Origin: Phymatolithon calcareum
Taxonomy: Eukaryota > Rhodophyta > Florideophyceae > Hapalidiales
Length of the DNA: 64,000 nt
Direction of reading: 5' to 3'
Assembly (NCBI GenBank): GCA_977006965.1
Contig: OZ345380.1
Span: 2,108,001-2,172,000 of the forward strand
Below the pieces are notes generated by a model. It was given only the letters and a program-made list of their open reading frames with translations, ran no database searches and was not told the origin of the DNA. Of the stretch, positions 10,494 to 22,471 are shown piece after piece (position 1 is the first letter of the stretch; every line of letters begins with the position of its first letter). Made by a program: the position numbers and the translations under genes.

Positions 10494-12908
10494 ATGGACC
10501 TGTTTTTCGGCGCAGTATGCGCAAGTACCATAGCGTGCTGGATAACGGACGACAACTCTAAGATTTGGAACAAGCTTCACGTAAACAGGCGATGGACTCT
10601 CCCCGCACTCATGTGTGCACTCTTTGTTTTGGTGCACTTTTCGGAGATCAAACCAGCAGCTGCAGTCGTCCTGCCGAATTCAACCATCCACTCGAATACC
10701 ACAATCCACACCAACTCGACAAGCAACGCGAATACAACAAGCTACGTGAACGAGACCAATCCTCTATCCGGTGCATACGAGCTGTTTCCCTTTTCTAAGG
10801 TCTACACATCCTTGAGGCTTGGATATTACTTCGCCAACGCTAGCATGCAAAATGCATCGAGTTACAACGAAAATCCGTTTCCAACGCGCCAGATCAAATC
10901 TGAGGAAACTATGTGCCCGAAAAAGTTACTGCTTGATGTGCACAACACGTCGTCTGGCCTCAAGCTTTCCCTGTACGACCCTTACAACGTATGCCGTGCC
11001 TCGCAGTACATGACTTGGCCAGTGAAGCTGATGGATATAGGGAATCTTTTGGGGCCGATTTTCACCCCATCGTACGAGTTGCCTGATAAGCCCTTCATTG
11101 AAAACAAGCGCTTTATGTATACCGCGTCCGGCAAAGATCTTTGGAAGTGCGGTGACTTGTCATTTTCGCAAATTTCGCTCTATTCTCTGGCACAGCAATT
11201 TCTGAACGTGATGCAAGAACATCTTTTGAGCTTGGCCGTTCCCCCTTCAGTTCTGAGCCATATGCTTGGAAAGCTGAACCATCAGTCAAGCATGGGCACC
11301 TCAACTTTGCCTGCTGCGTGGAACTCGCCATACGTTGAGGAGGCCAAGATGAAGCTGCGGGAAAAATTTGGTGATCTGAAGCATATTCCTCTCATGGCCC
11401 TAGGTCACACGGAAGGTGCATCTGGCACTACTTCTGCGCGCAACCCTGACTGCTTTTACGTCAAGGACGGTGACGGTGATGCATCACTAGAAGAAGTATC
11501 GGAGCACTTGATTGAAGTTCTGTCCGCGACGATTCCGATTATGTTGAAGTCTGTCCAAATGCCGATAAAGGCTCCCGCGTTGTCGCTACATATGACCGAC
11601 GAGAACTGTTCGGTTCCACACGACAGTGCGATTCAAAGCATTGAATTTCCGGCCGTTCCTCCGTCTCACAATGCACGAGTGGCGATCAATGGGCAACTAT
11701 GTGCTAGCGCAAACGTATCCCGCTTTTCGGACGTGGAAATGATCATGAAGGACGACGCTCTCGGTCGGAAGGGCTTGGCAGTCATGGAAAAGCTCATGCC
11801 ATTGATGAAGAACATCTCGGAAAAGAACACCATCAAATCACAAGCCATTTTGGGTGCATTGTCAGCGCTCAATGCCCACAGCCCTGAAGAATTTGTGACA
11901 GATTTGAAGACTGCTATTCTCAAGTCCTTGACTCACGTCGTGCTCCTTGATATATCAAAATGCCCGTACATTGTTGACAAAAAACCAGTTGGCCTGCTCC
12001 TCTCTATCGTGCCCGCGTCCATGTTGTTCTGCAAAAGTGTTCCTGGGAGCGATTGCACAAAGTTGATTTCTGCAAAAGCTGCTTTCCTTGCCCGAGATAC
12101 TCCGGGCGAAATGGCGTGCTCGTATAGTGCTTTTGAACGGAAGGCAGTGCCCGCAGTGCCCACCGCCCCGAAACCCGACAAGTTTCCCCCTGTCGGTAAT
12201 GGTAACAACAATGGGGTTTACAATATTACCAACATTCCTCCACCGCCCTATATTCCTCCTCCTCCACAACTACCAGTCCCGAACACATTACCAAAATTTT
12301 TGTGGGCATGTTTTCCGGCGAATGCAATGGTGAATCTCCGCAGTAGTCATCGAGTGGCCATGAAGGACTTACGCGTTGGTGACATGGTGGAAGTGTCCCC
12401 GAATGCGTTCAGCCCGGTCCTCCTGTTCACACATGCACTTCACGACGTCAAGACTTTGATGACCGTTATTGAGAGCACTTCTGGGAAGATTGTTTCCTCC
12501 TCAACGCACTATATTCATGCGAATGGGATTCTCATGCTTGCCAAGGATGTCAAAGTGGGCGACTTTATCGTTGTGCAGCACGAAAAAGAGCTTCGTCATG
12601 AACGAGTGACAGAAGTAACCCTCAAACTGATGAATGGTTTATACAACCCGCAGACGAAATCTGGAGATATGCTAGTGCAGTATGGTGACAACGCCCCAGT
12701 GCTTGCATCTGCCTACACGGCTGCTGTGAGCCCGACTTTGGCGCATTTCTTCATGGCACCTCTGCGCTGGATGCATTCGCAGTTCGGCGCAACCTTCCCA
12801 GGTCTTTCCCGCGTTTTTCCCGGAACTTGCATTGCACAGAGCCGAGCTATAGACGGCATTTGCGAGGTCACTGCTGCTTCTGCGGCTGCCTTCAACATTT
12901 GGTCTTAG
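10494..12908 (+). CDS. Secreted/membrane-anchored protein with C-terminal Hedgehog-type Hint (Hog) domain
   Basis: Single exon, 804 residues. The start was chosen at 10494 (AAGATGG context, TATA 68 bp upstream) although the frame is open from 10179. Residues 35-50 are hydrophobic (signal peptide or anchor, possibly cut after AAA at 57). Asn-glycosylation sequons cluster at about 61-85. A large N-terminal domain of unknown function follows, with an acidic EF-hand-like DGDGDASL loop near 324. A proline-rich linker lies at about 583-598. The Hint domain starts at Cys606 (CFPANAMV), has S-x-x-H at 669-672 (Hedgehog has T-x-x-H), and contains a 'YNPQTKSGDMLV' block. By family knowledge, Hint domains cleave themselves at the N-side of Cys via a thioester. 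Hedgehog then attaches a sterol; whether this one ligates anything is unknown. Hog proteins without a Hedge domain are known from algae and other protists. Confidence 0.85.
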   Translation: MDLFFGAVCASTIACWITDDNSKIWNKLHVNRRWTLPALMCALFVLVHFSEIKPAAAVVLPNSTIHSNTTIHTNSTSNANTTSYVNETNPLSGAYELFPFSKVYTSLRLGYYFANASMQNASSYNENPFPTRQIKSEETMCPKKLLLDVHNTSSGLKLSLYDPYNVCRASQYMTWPVKLMDIGNLLGPIFTPSYELPDKPFIENKRFMYTASGKDLWKCGDLSFSQISLYSLAQQFLNVMQEHLLSLAVPPSVLSHMLGKLNHQSSMGTSTLPAAWNSPYVEEAKMKLREKFGDLKHIPLMALGHTEGASGTTSARNPDCFYVKDGDGDASLEEVSEHLIEVLSATIPIMLKSVQMPIKAPALSLHMTDENCSVPHDSAIQSIEFPAVPPSHNARVAINGQLCASANVSRFSDVEMIMKDDALGRKGLAVMEKLMPLMKNISEKNTIKSQAILGALSALNAHSPEEFVTDLKTAILKSLTHVVLLDISKCPYIVDKKPVGLLLSIVPASMLFCKSVPGSDCTKLISAKAAFLARDTPGEMACSYSAFERKAVPAVPTAPKPDKFPPVGNGNNNGVYNITNIPPPPYIPPPPQLPVPNTLPKFLWACFPANAMVNLRSSHRVAMKDLRVGDMVEVSPNAFSPVLLFTHALHDVKTLMTVIESTSGKIVSSSTHYIHANGILMLAKDVKVGDFIVVQHEKELRHERVTEVTLKLMNGLYNPQTKSGDMLVQYGDNAPVLASAYTAAVSPTLAHFFMAPLRWMHSQFGATFPGLSRVFPGTCIAQSRAIDGICEVTAASAAAFNIWS

Positions 12909-14100
12909 GCTGACCACATTCTACGTATATATAGGTATCCTACATTCGCGGCTAATTCGAGATGATCAGAGGATAAATTGTTTTTCATCGCTTTCCTCCT
13001 AAACCACAGGCTTGCGCTGAATGAATGGAATTTTGATAGTCACTTCCAATGGTAACCAGATTTGTTCTCAGTTTTGCAATGTCACGCGAGCAATCGTGTT
13101 CATGTGCTCCGAGTACTTCATCGAATCGAGGTGGGGAGTAGATGCGGCTATGCACGAGAAATCCTTTTACAAAATCCGAAGGAGTCCCGAAAACGGTTCG
13201 TGAATTGGCGATATTCCCATTTGTGTCGTCACCAGGCCTCAAAAAACCCGGCGGAGAGTACCTTTAACTGATCGTTACCCTTCATGTCTGGCTTAGTCTG
13301 CTCTGAGGTAATAGCTTAGATCTGTGCTCTCTTGCCCATGGACTTGCTTAGTGAGCTTGTTCCCGTACAGTAAGATGCACCACTTGCCCATTTCGCACCC
13401 AGAATCTTAATGCAGGCCCAGCCCTGACTGGACCTGGAGTGCACTCCTTCCCTGCCTTTCGACGGGCGATGATTATGACGTCATTGTGTTCTCCTACAAC
13501 TGACGATTGAAGCACAAGACTGAACAAACTCCCCCGTCATTTCTGATTTTGGGTTAATTCCTGCCTGTGACTTTGTCCAGCGCAGCCTGCGTCTTGAACT
13601 CTACAGGTTAACTACGTCATTGGGAAAGCTCAGTAGTCAATCGTCTGCACTTACTTGAACGTAGTCCGCCAAGGCGAGAATGACGGCCTACAAAGCTTAT
13701 GCACACTCGTAACGGAGATTGGATGGGCAATCGTGGAAAGATTTTGGTTTCCGCGCTATCGCTCCTGCAGTTGTCTACCGACGAGCACATCGGATTTGAC
13801 CAGAAAAAGTGGAAGGGATCTGCAGATATCTGAGATCCCGCCTCGTACAAAGTCGGAAGGGAATCTTTTTTTCGCGCACTCCAGGTAGCTGTCGATCATC
13901 TCTCTGGCCTCAGCGTCTCGGCATGCCTAAGAATCATTGGTCTTGTTCTAGAAGTATGGGCACTGGCGCACACTCTTGGAATACCGTCTTTGTATCGCCA
14001 AGCAGGCGATGCAATCATATGGAACCTTTCAGAGAGAAATTGTCTCAGAACTCTCATTTTTTCCAAACAGGCTGAAATGCCGTAGCCAAACAGAGTGGCG
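12909..14100. other. No gene recognised
   Basis: Sequence downstream of the Hint gene. Minus-strand frames at 13.6-14.2 kb have a vague LINE-tail look but no diagnostic motif. Nothing else is supported. Confidence 0.3.
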
Positions 14101-14109
14101 CAGCTTACA

Positions 14110-14526
14110 ATGGTGCGGGTGGGACAAGCATTTCTAATTCTTGCACACACCGCAGCATTTCGCCGTTTGAGTCCTGTGTTAAAAAGACGAGTGGTTGTTT
14201 CAGCTTCGGAGAAATTGAATACGATCAATTGCATTAAGGTCTTGGAACACTCGAGAGTTTATGGGCAATATGCGGTTGCAGCTCGTGCCTTGTGCTATAA
14301 TGCGATCCGGTTTGAGCATATTTCGAGCACGCCTGACTTAAAGTCAGGCGTACTCGAAATATGTGACTTTGTCTCTATGTTTAAAGACGCTCTAATTTCG
14401 TTGCTCAAGTCTGACGAGCTGATGGGAGATGATTCGTCGATTGTTAAGGGTATTCGTTATTGGGGTCAAAAAGGAATTCGTGGATATGAATGCGATGTTG
14501 CTGATCTTATGGAGGGCGCAAATTGA
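14110..14526 (+). CDS. Hypothetical ORF containing a 47-bp hairpin
   Basis: Frame of 138 codons from the ATG at 14110 to the TGA at 14524-14526, with a mixed hydrophobic and charged composition. The first third is rich in Val/Ala/Arg and the last third is acidic. No motif was recognised. It includes the near-perfect inverted repeat 14317-14363, whose two arms encode the PDLKSG turn region. There is no convincing TATA or neighbouring gene. It may be chance or a repeat-derived frame. Confidence 0.25.
   Translation: MVRVGQAFLILAHTAAFRRLSPVLKRRVVVSASEKLNTINCIKVLEHSRVYGQYAVAARALCYNAIRFEHISSTPDLKSGVLEICDFVSMFKDALISLLKSDELMGDDSSIVKGIRYWGQKGIRGYECDVADLMEGAN
14317..14363. repeat. Near-perfect 23-bp hairpin, 1-nt spacer
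   Basis: Left arm 14317-14339 and right arm 14341-14363 are reverse complements with one mismatch, separated by a single A. It is the longest tight hairpin in the window apart from the giant palindrome. Confidence 0.9.
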
Positions 14527-16330
14527 ATCCAAGTTAAAAATTTGAACAAGGAACAGTAATAGCGAGGAAACAGAAAGCACCCGATCTACCGTATGATGTT
14601 AAGGAAACAGTCGAGCACCTTTTCCTATGCTGAGAGGTCGGGCTTTTTTCCGGTGGCAATTCATCCGGTGAGTGAGTGGCAAAACGGTAGAAGTTCTGGG
14701 GAGAAAACTCACAGAGCTTATCCAATGTGTGGACAATAAGAGCTCACTCGAAGGAAAGTTCCGGGATTAATTCAAAATTAACCCCTTCTGCAATAAAGAA
14801 AGAAAGAAACCATTTGTGTCTAAATAGTGTTGTGCATTATGCAGTAAAGGATTACGTTTTATTTCGATCTCGGCTAGGTGCCAGAACTTCAGAACTTTAG
14901 TGAACGCAATAAAGCTGTGTCGGTAATGTTCGGGCGGCGAGTGGAGCCCTCGAGGAAATCGCATGCTATAATGCTGCCGGGCCCGACCCAGCGCATCTGA
15001 GGAGCTCCATCCAGAGTTCGCCGTGGTCAAACCCTGGACTTCCCTTCCCTTAACTAATCTACAAGACGAAAACGGGATGAGAGGGTGGGAGAACAAGAGA
15101 ATCGATTGCTCGATGTGGTCGAGCGGACGGAGAGAGATGTTGCACAGATGCACCTTGGTTTCTTGCTGTTGAGATGCGCGAGCTCGCGAGTTGGTAGCTG
15201 CTATGATCCTGAGCTCGGAATCCTTCGATACATTGGATTTAAGTTCAATGTTGGTCGCGGCTGGACCGGCTCTCGTGGCGATTACAGCGGGCTACGAGCG
15301 GGGTATGGCAATATCCCGGACACTCGTTGAAACGGATGGTCGTGCGGCCCAACGGTGCTGCGGTCAAACCGTATGTTACACGTTGTTCATTGTGTGCCTT
15401 TGGTCTTCAACGCGTAGGACATTGGTCCTCGTCCCTGCTTCGATAGTTTGATAAGCGTTCTTCTGTTTTCCTTGAAATTGCTAAATCTGAAAAGGAAGTG
15501 TCCTAGTTGATAAGGTCGAAGGCGGAGAAAATGAATATGTTATGGTGATCCTTCTAGTTACTGTGGAAGTGAAGAAGTAAAATGGCGGGCATATATGAAT
15601 AGAAAAGCCGTGCACAAGTCGCATTTTCACTTCATTCACCTACCTGCCTCATGCTTGTCCCTCGTGCTCTTCAAGGACTTGGGAGATACGTAAGTCGCCT
15701 GCTCCCTTCATCGTGTCCCAGTGATGGCAGGATATATAGTGATATAGACGCTGGGTTACAGCTTCCCAACACGGATGTTTTGTAGATCAGAGGGCGGGCT
15801 TGGTTGGAGAGCGAATTTTGTGTTTACGCGGTCACGTAGCTGCCTAGGACTTGGCCACTTTCAAATATACATGGTGCCATTTGCTTATGCAAATGCACGA
15901 ATTGCGGCGTTGCAGAAAATGTGTACCGCGAAGCATAGTAGTTCGTCCATATAGGACAGTGACTTTTAATATCTGCTGAGTTAAGAATCTCAGTTATTGG
16001 ACAGAGAGGCTTTGACTTGACTGAATGGTATACCTGTCATTTGTAGGGTGCATAAAAGTGATGTCCATCCTTTTGAGTCCTCGCCATTACATAATAAGGT
16101 GTACGACTGGGAGCAAAGTAATAAGGGTACAGTAGGAATCAAGTTTCCATTCGTCCTCCAGTTGGGTATCATATCTAGACTCCTTTGCAGTAATCTACAA
16201 TACTATGAGTCCTCACCCTGGGCTCCAGCATCGCAAAAAAGGTACTGTAGTTGCTTTGCTGTCTCTATCACTTCTGACTCTGCAAGGATCTCTGATTTAT
16301 GCCCGTAAGAGAACGCCTTCTCTCTTTCTA
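14527..16330. other. No gene recognised
   Basis: Only short, unconvincing open frames on both strands. No RNA gene or transposon domain was recognised. The TACTGTA-type motif first becomes frequent at the right end of this stretch. Confidence 0.4.
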
Positions 16331-16339
16331 TTGGAAACG

Positions 16340-16797
16340 TGGTACAGTATGTACCATATATCGGTGCGTGTACTATTGTGTGGTTGTTCTATGGAGACAG
16401 CGCGCAGCGTACTACTGTATCGTGTGGAAGTACCTACCGTACAATGTGGATATCAAACACCATGATGGGGTTTGATACCCGCTACATTTGTCACGCGACC
16501 TCTGCATTGCACAATGGTTGCTGTCAACAATCCACTAATGGACGCGAAGTCAGCGAGGGGTTAGTAACGAACCTTGAGAACATGACTGACCACTGGACAC
16601 GTCCGCTGAGGTTGAGACCAGCGGCACAGCACAGCGTCGCAGAGAGGGTAGATATTTCCCGCAGCTTACTGTAGCCGAACAAGTAGATATCGCCCTAGCG
16701 AGATATCCCAACAGCAAGTATGATACACGCCGCTGGCAACCATTATGGTAGGTTGGCAACTTACTCTTCAAGGTGGCACCGGGCACCTAAAAAAAAG
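16340..16797 (+). repeat. Dispersed repeat family R1, copy A
   Basis: Three blocks match, in the same order, the reverse complement of 58997-59322. They are a block around 16375 (ATTGTGTGG), an approximately 80-bp block at 16561-16640 (reading L-x-x-LE-x-x-TDHW-x-RPLR in both copies), and an end block at 16750-16797 (GGTTGGCAACTTACTC, then GGCACCGGGCACCT and an A-run). Conservation at the protein level suggests a decayed transposon ORF. The A-rich end suggests a retroelement 3' end. Confidence 0.7.
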
Positions 16798-16799
16798 AG

Positions 16800-17865
16800 A
16801 ATAATTACGTTGTCAACGGTTACCTATGATCATCATTGCTGTTGACAACTACCAAAGTGCAGAGCAGAGCTCGCATGACAAATGTACTGGACAGAGAATG
16901 TGGGTCTGCGTTGTGATCTCCTCTCTGGGTGATTTGTGGTACAGGGACTACATCATAAGAAAACTATAGTAGTAGCACTACATTTGAAGTGATACTGCCC
17001 GCAGGTGAAGAAGTGTGAGTATGTATTTAAATGTTACCAACGCGTCTGTAGACGCTACTCAGAGGGTGAATGCCGCGGTGAAAAAGAGAGGGGCGATGTT
17101 CCTATGTAAACGTACTGTATAGGATAATCCTACGGCTCGTTGACTGAGGGTTTAGAGGGCATGCGACTTCTCAGTGCATGACGCAATGATGCGTGGCAGA
17201 TGTGGAGTGGACCTCCTATGCCTGGTGTTTCAGCAGAACAAATCAACAGGTATCGTTTTGCTGGAATGGTGGGAGAGCGCAAAAACATTGTCTGCAACAA
17301 GGACAGAAAGCATCGATCAACTTCGTTTGGCGAATCGATTCACAACGTCAGTGTGTCCTTTTGTAATGTTTTGTAGAGCGTTCGATCCACGCAGCCTCGG
17401 CAGAAATACGTTGGTAACACTATCTCTTCAGCTCTTCCTTGCAAGCAAGCAGCCATATGAGTTTCGCAGACATGTGTCGCAACTCACTGTGTGTGAATAG
17501 CCAGCATCACGCATGATGCGTGTGCATGCCTGCCGGGGGACATGATGCGAAATGATGACACAGCACAATCTCCAGACCATTCAACGGCACTCTTCTGCGC
17601 ATTGCAAAATGCCAACGAAGCGTCATACAAAAGCGCAGTGCACGAGAGTGGTTGTGCGATGGCACTGGCAAGAAGTAATAGCAGTACTGTACCGTGCGGT
17701 GACAGGATTCCGGCCATTGGGCTGTACGGATCAAGGCGCCCATGTGAGAATGAAGGACGAGTCAATCGGGGATATACGTTGTTTTATTTTTTAAAGCTCC
17801 CAAACCCTAAATTTGAGTGACAGGGCCGCTTCTCGCTGGCTTCCAGATCTAACACGCTCTACTCT
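16800..17865. other. No gene recognised
   Basis: Mixed sequence with scattered short frames. No domain, RNA gene or clear repeat boundary seen. Confidence 0.35.
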
Positions 17866-17866
17866 C

Positions 17867-19443
17867 CTAAGATTTCCTCAATTCGCATTTCTCCAGACAT
17901 AAGAGTAGAGCAGCCCTATTGTAGGTAGCACCTGAGGAAGCCTTGCCCCTATATTCGTATGACTGTGGGGCTCTAAAAAATACACTTGTCAAAAAAAGTT
18001 TTTTTGATTCATATTCGGTCTCTCTGGCCATCGACATCAACCCAAGTAAGGGCTGGAGGGCGGCAAGCGCGATCACTGCACTGGTTCCAAAGTATTCACA
18101 CAAAATTGATTTTCTCCATAGAAGAACTCTAGTGAATATCACTGTTGGGCATCGCAGACGCGTAGATCTGTCGCTTATATGCCACACTTCTGGTAGCTTG
18201 TTCGGCTTGTCTATAGGGATTTTAACTTTCCGTCCTTCTTCGGCCTCTCAGATCCTAGTCGTCTCTCCTCATCGCCACTTCTTCGACAGTGTACCTTCTT
18301 CCGCTCATTCTAGCGCTTGATTCAGGGGCACCTATTTCCTGAGATTTCCAATATGCTTTGTTTCGTCCGCCAGGTCCTCTTCTACGTGTTCCAGGTCCGT
18401 CGCACCTTGCTCAAGGCGAACGTTTCCGACTGTTGCGCCCTTCTCATCTCTGGGCTTGCGAGCCGGCACAGTACGCAAATGTCATGCTCCCATTTGGAGA
18501 GAATTAACGACTTTAAAATCCCAATGCATATAGCACACTGGAATCCACTGACGTTTACGCCGATATGCCCTAGTTAGTGGATGCACCCAACCGTATTTCA
18601 AACTCTTGAATATACTGTATCGTATCATACGTGACTTCGATGTTGTTCATGCTCTTCCCAAGATAGGAAAGTCTACAAGCCAAATGCAGCCCTTTTCCCT
18701 CACGCAAGAAGTTGTGCTTGGGATCCCTTTTTACTGAAGAGCCTCACTCATTCATGGCTATGTGTTCCATTTCACGAAGTTCATGTCTGCACATTTCGAG
18801 GCTATGTTCAAGAGTTTTTGAATCTCTTTCTCATTTTTGGCCTGAAAGAGGACGTCTTCCGCAAAGAGCTGAGCTGGCTGCTCCGACACGGTTCTTTTTA
18901 CTCTAGCCGCGGGCCTCGGCGAATGTATCCAAAAGTATATTGTATAAACAGAGACTAGAGTAGAGACCCTTACGGAACACCTGAGTCAGTAATGCACCAA
19001 ATTCTCCTTTCCTTTCCAGCTGACGTAATCGACGACGGCTTCAGCAGAGAGGTTCCCATTATGGATGATCCTTGTTTTGTGAGCCGTCAATTTGTTCTTC
19101 AGTCGTTCGATGAGGATCTATCTAGGGACACTGTCATAGGCTGCTGATAGGTCGAGCACGGCAACAAAGGGGTGGCCGTTTTGCACGATATTCATTGACA
19201 GGAGTATCGCCAGTTACGTGCTCTTATCTCTCCGAACACCCAATTGTCCGTTGTTGAAGAGGCAGTGATCCTCATAAATAGGTGTCCAGGGCAGAGCCGA
19301 TAGTTTTCCTGGCTTGGCTCAGCAGGTAGATGAGCCTTTAGTTTGCCGCGATGAGCGCTGGACACATCTTTTATAGCGGAATAAGCGTTTTTGTCTCCAT
19401 TCGCGTAGAAGGAACTCGTCTGAGGGCGTTTAACAAAATTCAA
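17867..19443 (-). mobile_element. LINE reverse-transcriptase remnant (minus strand)
   Basis: Reading the minus strand from 19443 downward gives LINE RT landmarks in order. A 'GVRRDKST' block lies near 19.23 kb. The palm motif A LDLSAAYDSVPR is at 19121-19156. A G-V-P-type block at about 18969-18982 (now ending in a stop) is followed by YNILLDTF. A FAEDV block (equivalent of the ADD motif C, with Glu replacing Asp) is at about 18850-18872, followed by thumb-like sequence. Stops and frameshifts throughout show an inactive copy. The part from 18.6 to 17.87 kb continues in the same direction but is less certain. Confidence 0.8.
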
Positions 19444-19707
19444 AATTCAAAAAGAGGCACTTTAGTAGCCCACAAGATCAAGTCGAAACAAACCTCCTTA
19501 TTGGCCTGTAGCGTCGCAACGGCAACATTGGCCCGTCCCACAGCCGTCCCCCTTGGCGCCGTAGTAAAGGATCACAATAGGTAGATCTTGCATCCATGGT
19601 CATTCAGTTCGAACGATCATGGAGCCGCCCGTTCGTTTCGGACGGCCTCTCAACTAAGGAGAGCTGCAGGCGGAGAAGACGTCAAGAAGCACTCTCAAGC
19701 TAATCAC

Positions 19708-19894
19708 TCGAAGTCGGAACGTGGAACTGTGGAGGACTCTCACGCTCAACGGTGACGCACTTCGATGAAGTGGGCATGGATATCATCGGAATCACCGAGA
19801 CGCGGAAGTGGAGAAGTGATCGAAACCTGCTCTACTCGGAAGCGCCACCGGCCGGAGATGCATTCTCCGGCACCGCGATCATGTTGTCATCATC
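19708..19894 (+). mobile_element. LINE endonuclease (APE) fragment in opposite orientation
   Basis: The plus strand encodes the start of an apurinic-like LINE endonuclease: VGTWNCGGLS (the Asn of the first catalytic motif), then MDIIGITETRKW (the catalytic Glu in the ETR motif). It lies on the 5' side of the minus-strand RT remnant at 17.87-19.44 kb but points the other way. This is the arrangement left by 5' inversion (twin priming) of a LINE. Confidence 0.75.
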
Positions 19895-19959
19895 ATAGTA
19901 GCTCGGTTAACTGTAAGACTTGCAAGGCTTGCCTTCCAGTCCGTCTCAGCTTTTCATAA

Positions 19960-21960
19960 GCTCGAAACGCGCGCAGAAAACTTTCTCGGATGTACAGGTG
20001 CTCCTAGTGCCCAATTTTTCTCACTTCTCTAAGCTTTGGACTTCATGATCTTGCTCGTGACGTTTGCCTCCTCATCGGGGCCCATGTTCTCGATTCCTCT
20101 ATGAATGCTTGGAATTGATCTTCTTTTGATTTACGAATCTTATTCCTAATCATAACTTTACACTTTGGGCTCGTCCTTTTCAGCTTGCAGACCTGTCCTC
20201 TTTGCCCTTTTATACAACCACGCTCCTTCCTTTGATACCAGGTGATAGTTCAATGCCGGTAGCGGGCCTGTGAGGTACAAGCGTGGGCATGGGAATAAAG
20301 GCCGAAGAAGATAGAGCTCAAAATGGGTGCATATCCAATGACATGCTAGGGGCGTTCTTTTTGTTGAGAGAGCGCAGTCGCCCTAGAAGTGACATATGGT
20401 CGAGATTCTTTGCAGTTTATTGTAAAGGTGGCTAGCTACCCAACTGGAGGTCAAAGGGCACCTTGATTTCTACCCGTATTATTTGTCAGCTGTTAGAATA
20501 TTTTCTTGGTTCTTGGTCTTACTTTTCTTTTTCTCGCAGATTTCTTTTCTTGACAGATTCCAGATATTTTCTTTGTTGGAGGACCTACCTAGATGTCGTT
20601 GGAATTCTGCCTCAACTTTGTCTTGATCTAGGTGATCCCTCACTTCAGCACTATTGCAGCTTTTCGAAGTTTATCTTGCAAATTCGGAATGCGTTGCCTA
20701 GCATGTTTCGATACATGGTCCTTCCCCCGCGACTCTTTGATCAAGGCAGCAGTGCAGAAGAGGAAATATGGTTTTATTTTAATAGTTACCACGTATCTGC
20801 AGATGATTGAGGTGGCTTTTCAAAAACCACAGTACCATCATGATGGCAAGGGGGCGCCCTATATTGTAATCTCCAAGTCAGGTGTGATGCTGTACGATCT
20901 CGTGGTACCAAAGTGCAGTAGTGGAAGGTTACGATTGCAGTAGGATTTCAGGGCAATGAGCAGCAGAGAGGCGGCATGTTCAACGGACTACACAAGGGCA
21001 AGTAGAAACTGCGGAAGCCTTGACTGTGAGGCTTTTTTTATAATAAACGTTAGCTGACTAAAGTTTACAGAATGACTGAAGTTTAGGGTTTTGTGAGTTA
21101 GGGTAAGGTGGAAGGGAAGTGGAACGTGGAGGCTTTTTGGAGGCGGGGCGTACGTACCCATGGTATCATACCATTATGCGTGCGTACCGCGCAGAAGTCG
21201 TCAGGCATTAAAAACTGAAGTATTTAGTATTGGCGGGACATGCTGCTGTATTTTCAGAAAACGTAGCCGATCGATCGCAAAGCGTGATGATGCGATCGGC
21301 CATTTTCCTCCGAAAACGGCCGATCGCGTATGTGCACCGCTCTTCTTTGTGCACATGACTCTCGTGAATCGTGCGCAAAGTGAGCTGGTACTGTACGTAT
21401 GCAGACCGTGTTCGCTGGTAGCCTTCTAAAATAAACATGACCTCTCTCTGTTTTCTCTACAGTACGGGCGAGCAAACAAATTTTTCCGCTACCAGGAGTA
21501 TGATAGCTTTCGTTGCATAGTGATTCAGAACTGTAAATGAGACCTACTGTACAGTATGATACCCTCGCCGCTCCTTCCGCAGCATTGATTTGCAAAGAGA
21601 CAAACACTCACGGTTGGTGCCGTTTGTGCAGAATGTGTGGTGCTGGTTTCTTCCACTGTATCATACAGTATCAGGAGAGAATTCCCATACAGTATGATGG
21701 AGGGAGGCGGAACGGGGTGATCGACGGTTCCACTGATTATGTTGTACTGTATCATACTCTAAAATACTGTAGAGTGTTTTTGCTCATAGAGAAGTCCTCT
21801 CTTTCATACAATTGATAATGAAGTCATCGCCAGTGCAGTGACCTTTTCTGCAGACAATCACGCTCGTACGGCCTTGTGCACATTGATTGGCGTGGGAGAG
21901 GTACCAAGCCACCGTAAGATGCAATTTTCTCGCTAAACGCAATTGCGTGTGCTTCTCCTC
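19960..21960. other. No gene recognised; motif-rich intergenic DNA
   Basis: No coding region supported. It contains several TACTGTAC / TATCATACTGTA sites (for example about 21388, 21546, 21660 and 21740). It also holds an imperfect hairpin at about 21292-21328 built on GCGATCGGCC / GGCCGATCGC. Confidence 0.4.
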
Positions 21961-21974
21961 GTCCGCTTCCATCA

Positions 21975-21988
21975 TGTCCAGTCGCGCA
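21975..21988 (+). promoter_or_regulatory. Shared upstream motif of zinc-finger genes (site 1)
   Basis: TGTCCAGTCGCGCA, 553 bp upstream of the zinc-finger gene at 22541 and on its coding strand. It is preceded 4 bp earlier by CGTCCGCTTCC (21960-21970). The same two-part arrangement precedes the genes at 60644 and 62754. Confidence 0.6.
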
Positions 21989-22471
21989 GATCGCGAACCT
22001 CTCTTTCAGTTACCGCCTTTCCGTTCCGTTTCTTGTCCTTTTACTCTCCCATGCATCTGTCGTGCGTTACTAAGCACTGTACTGTACAAAGGAAGATGCC
22101 GACGAGAGGTCGATCATTGTCCACCACGATGCTGAACACAGTGTCTATTTATGCTATTGACGTAAATGAACATTTTCCTCTTTCCATACTCTTTACTTAC
22201 AGACTGTACGAGGCTGGCTTGCTATGGCAATCAACGACGCTATCGGCACGTGTGCTCTCAACTTTGACAACGCATTTTTGTTGGAACATTACGCCATGCC
22301 GTGACACCGCACGCAACCGAGTGCAAACCCGGGCAACAGTGACCGTTGGTTGCTCATGCAGATTCCTTCTCCTAACTGGCAACCAACAATTGCGGCATTT
22401 CAATACAGTACTCTTCCATTGCAGATTGCCTCCGCAACCCGCCCGTACACGGCGCACGGCATATCCAATCC

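Noticed and set aside
13617-14234. Minus-strand frames at 13.6-14.2 kb resembling a LINE C-terminal tail
   Set aside because: No diagnostic RT, endonuclease or thumb motif could be pointed to. The resemblance is compositional.
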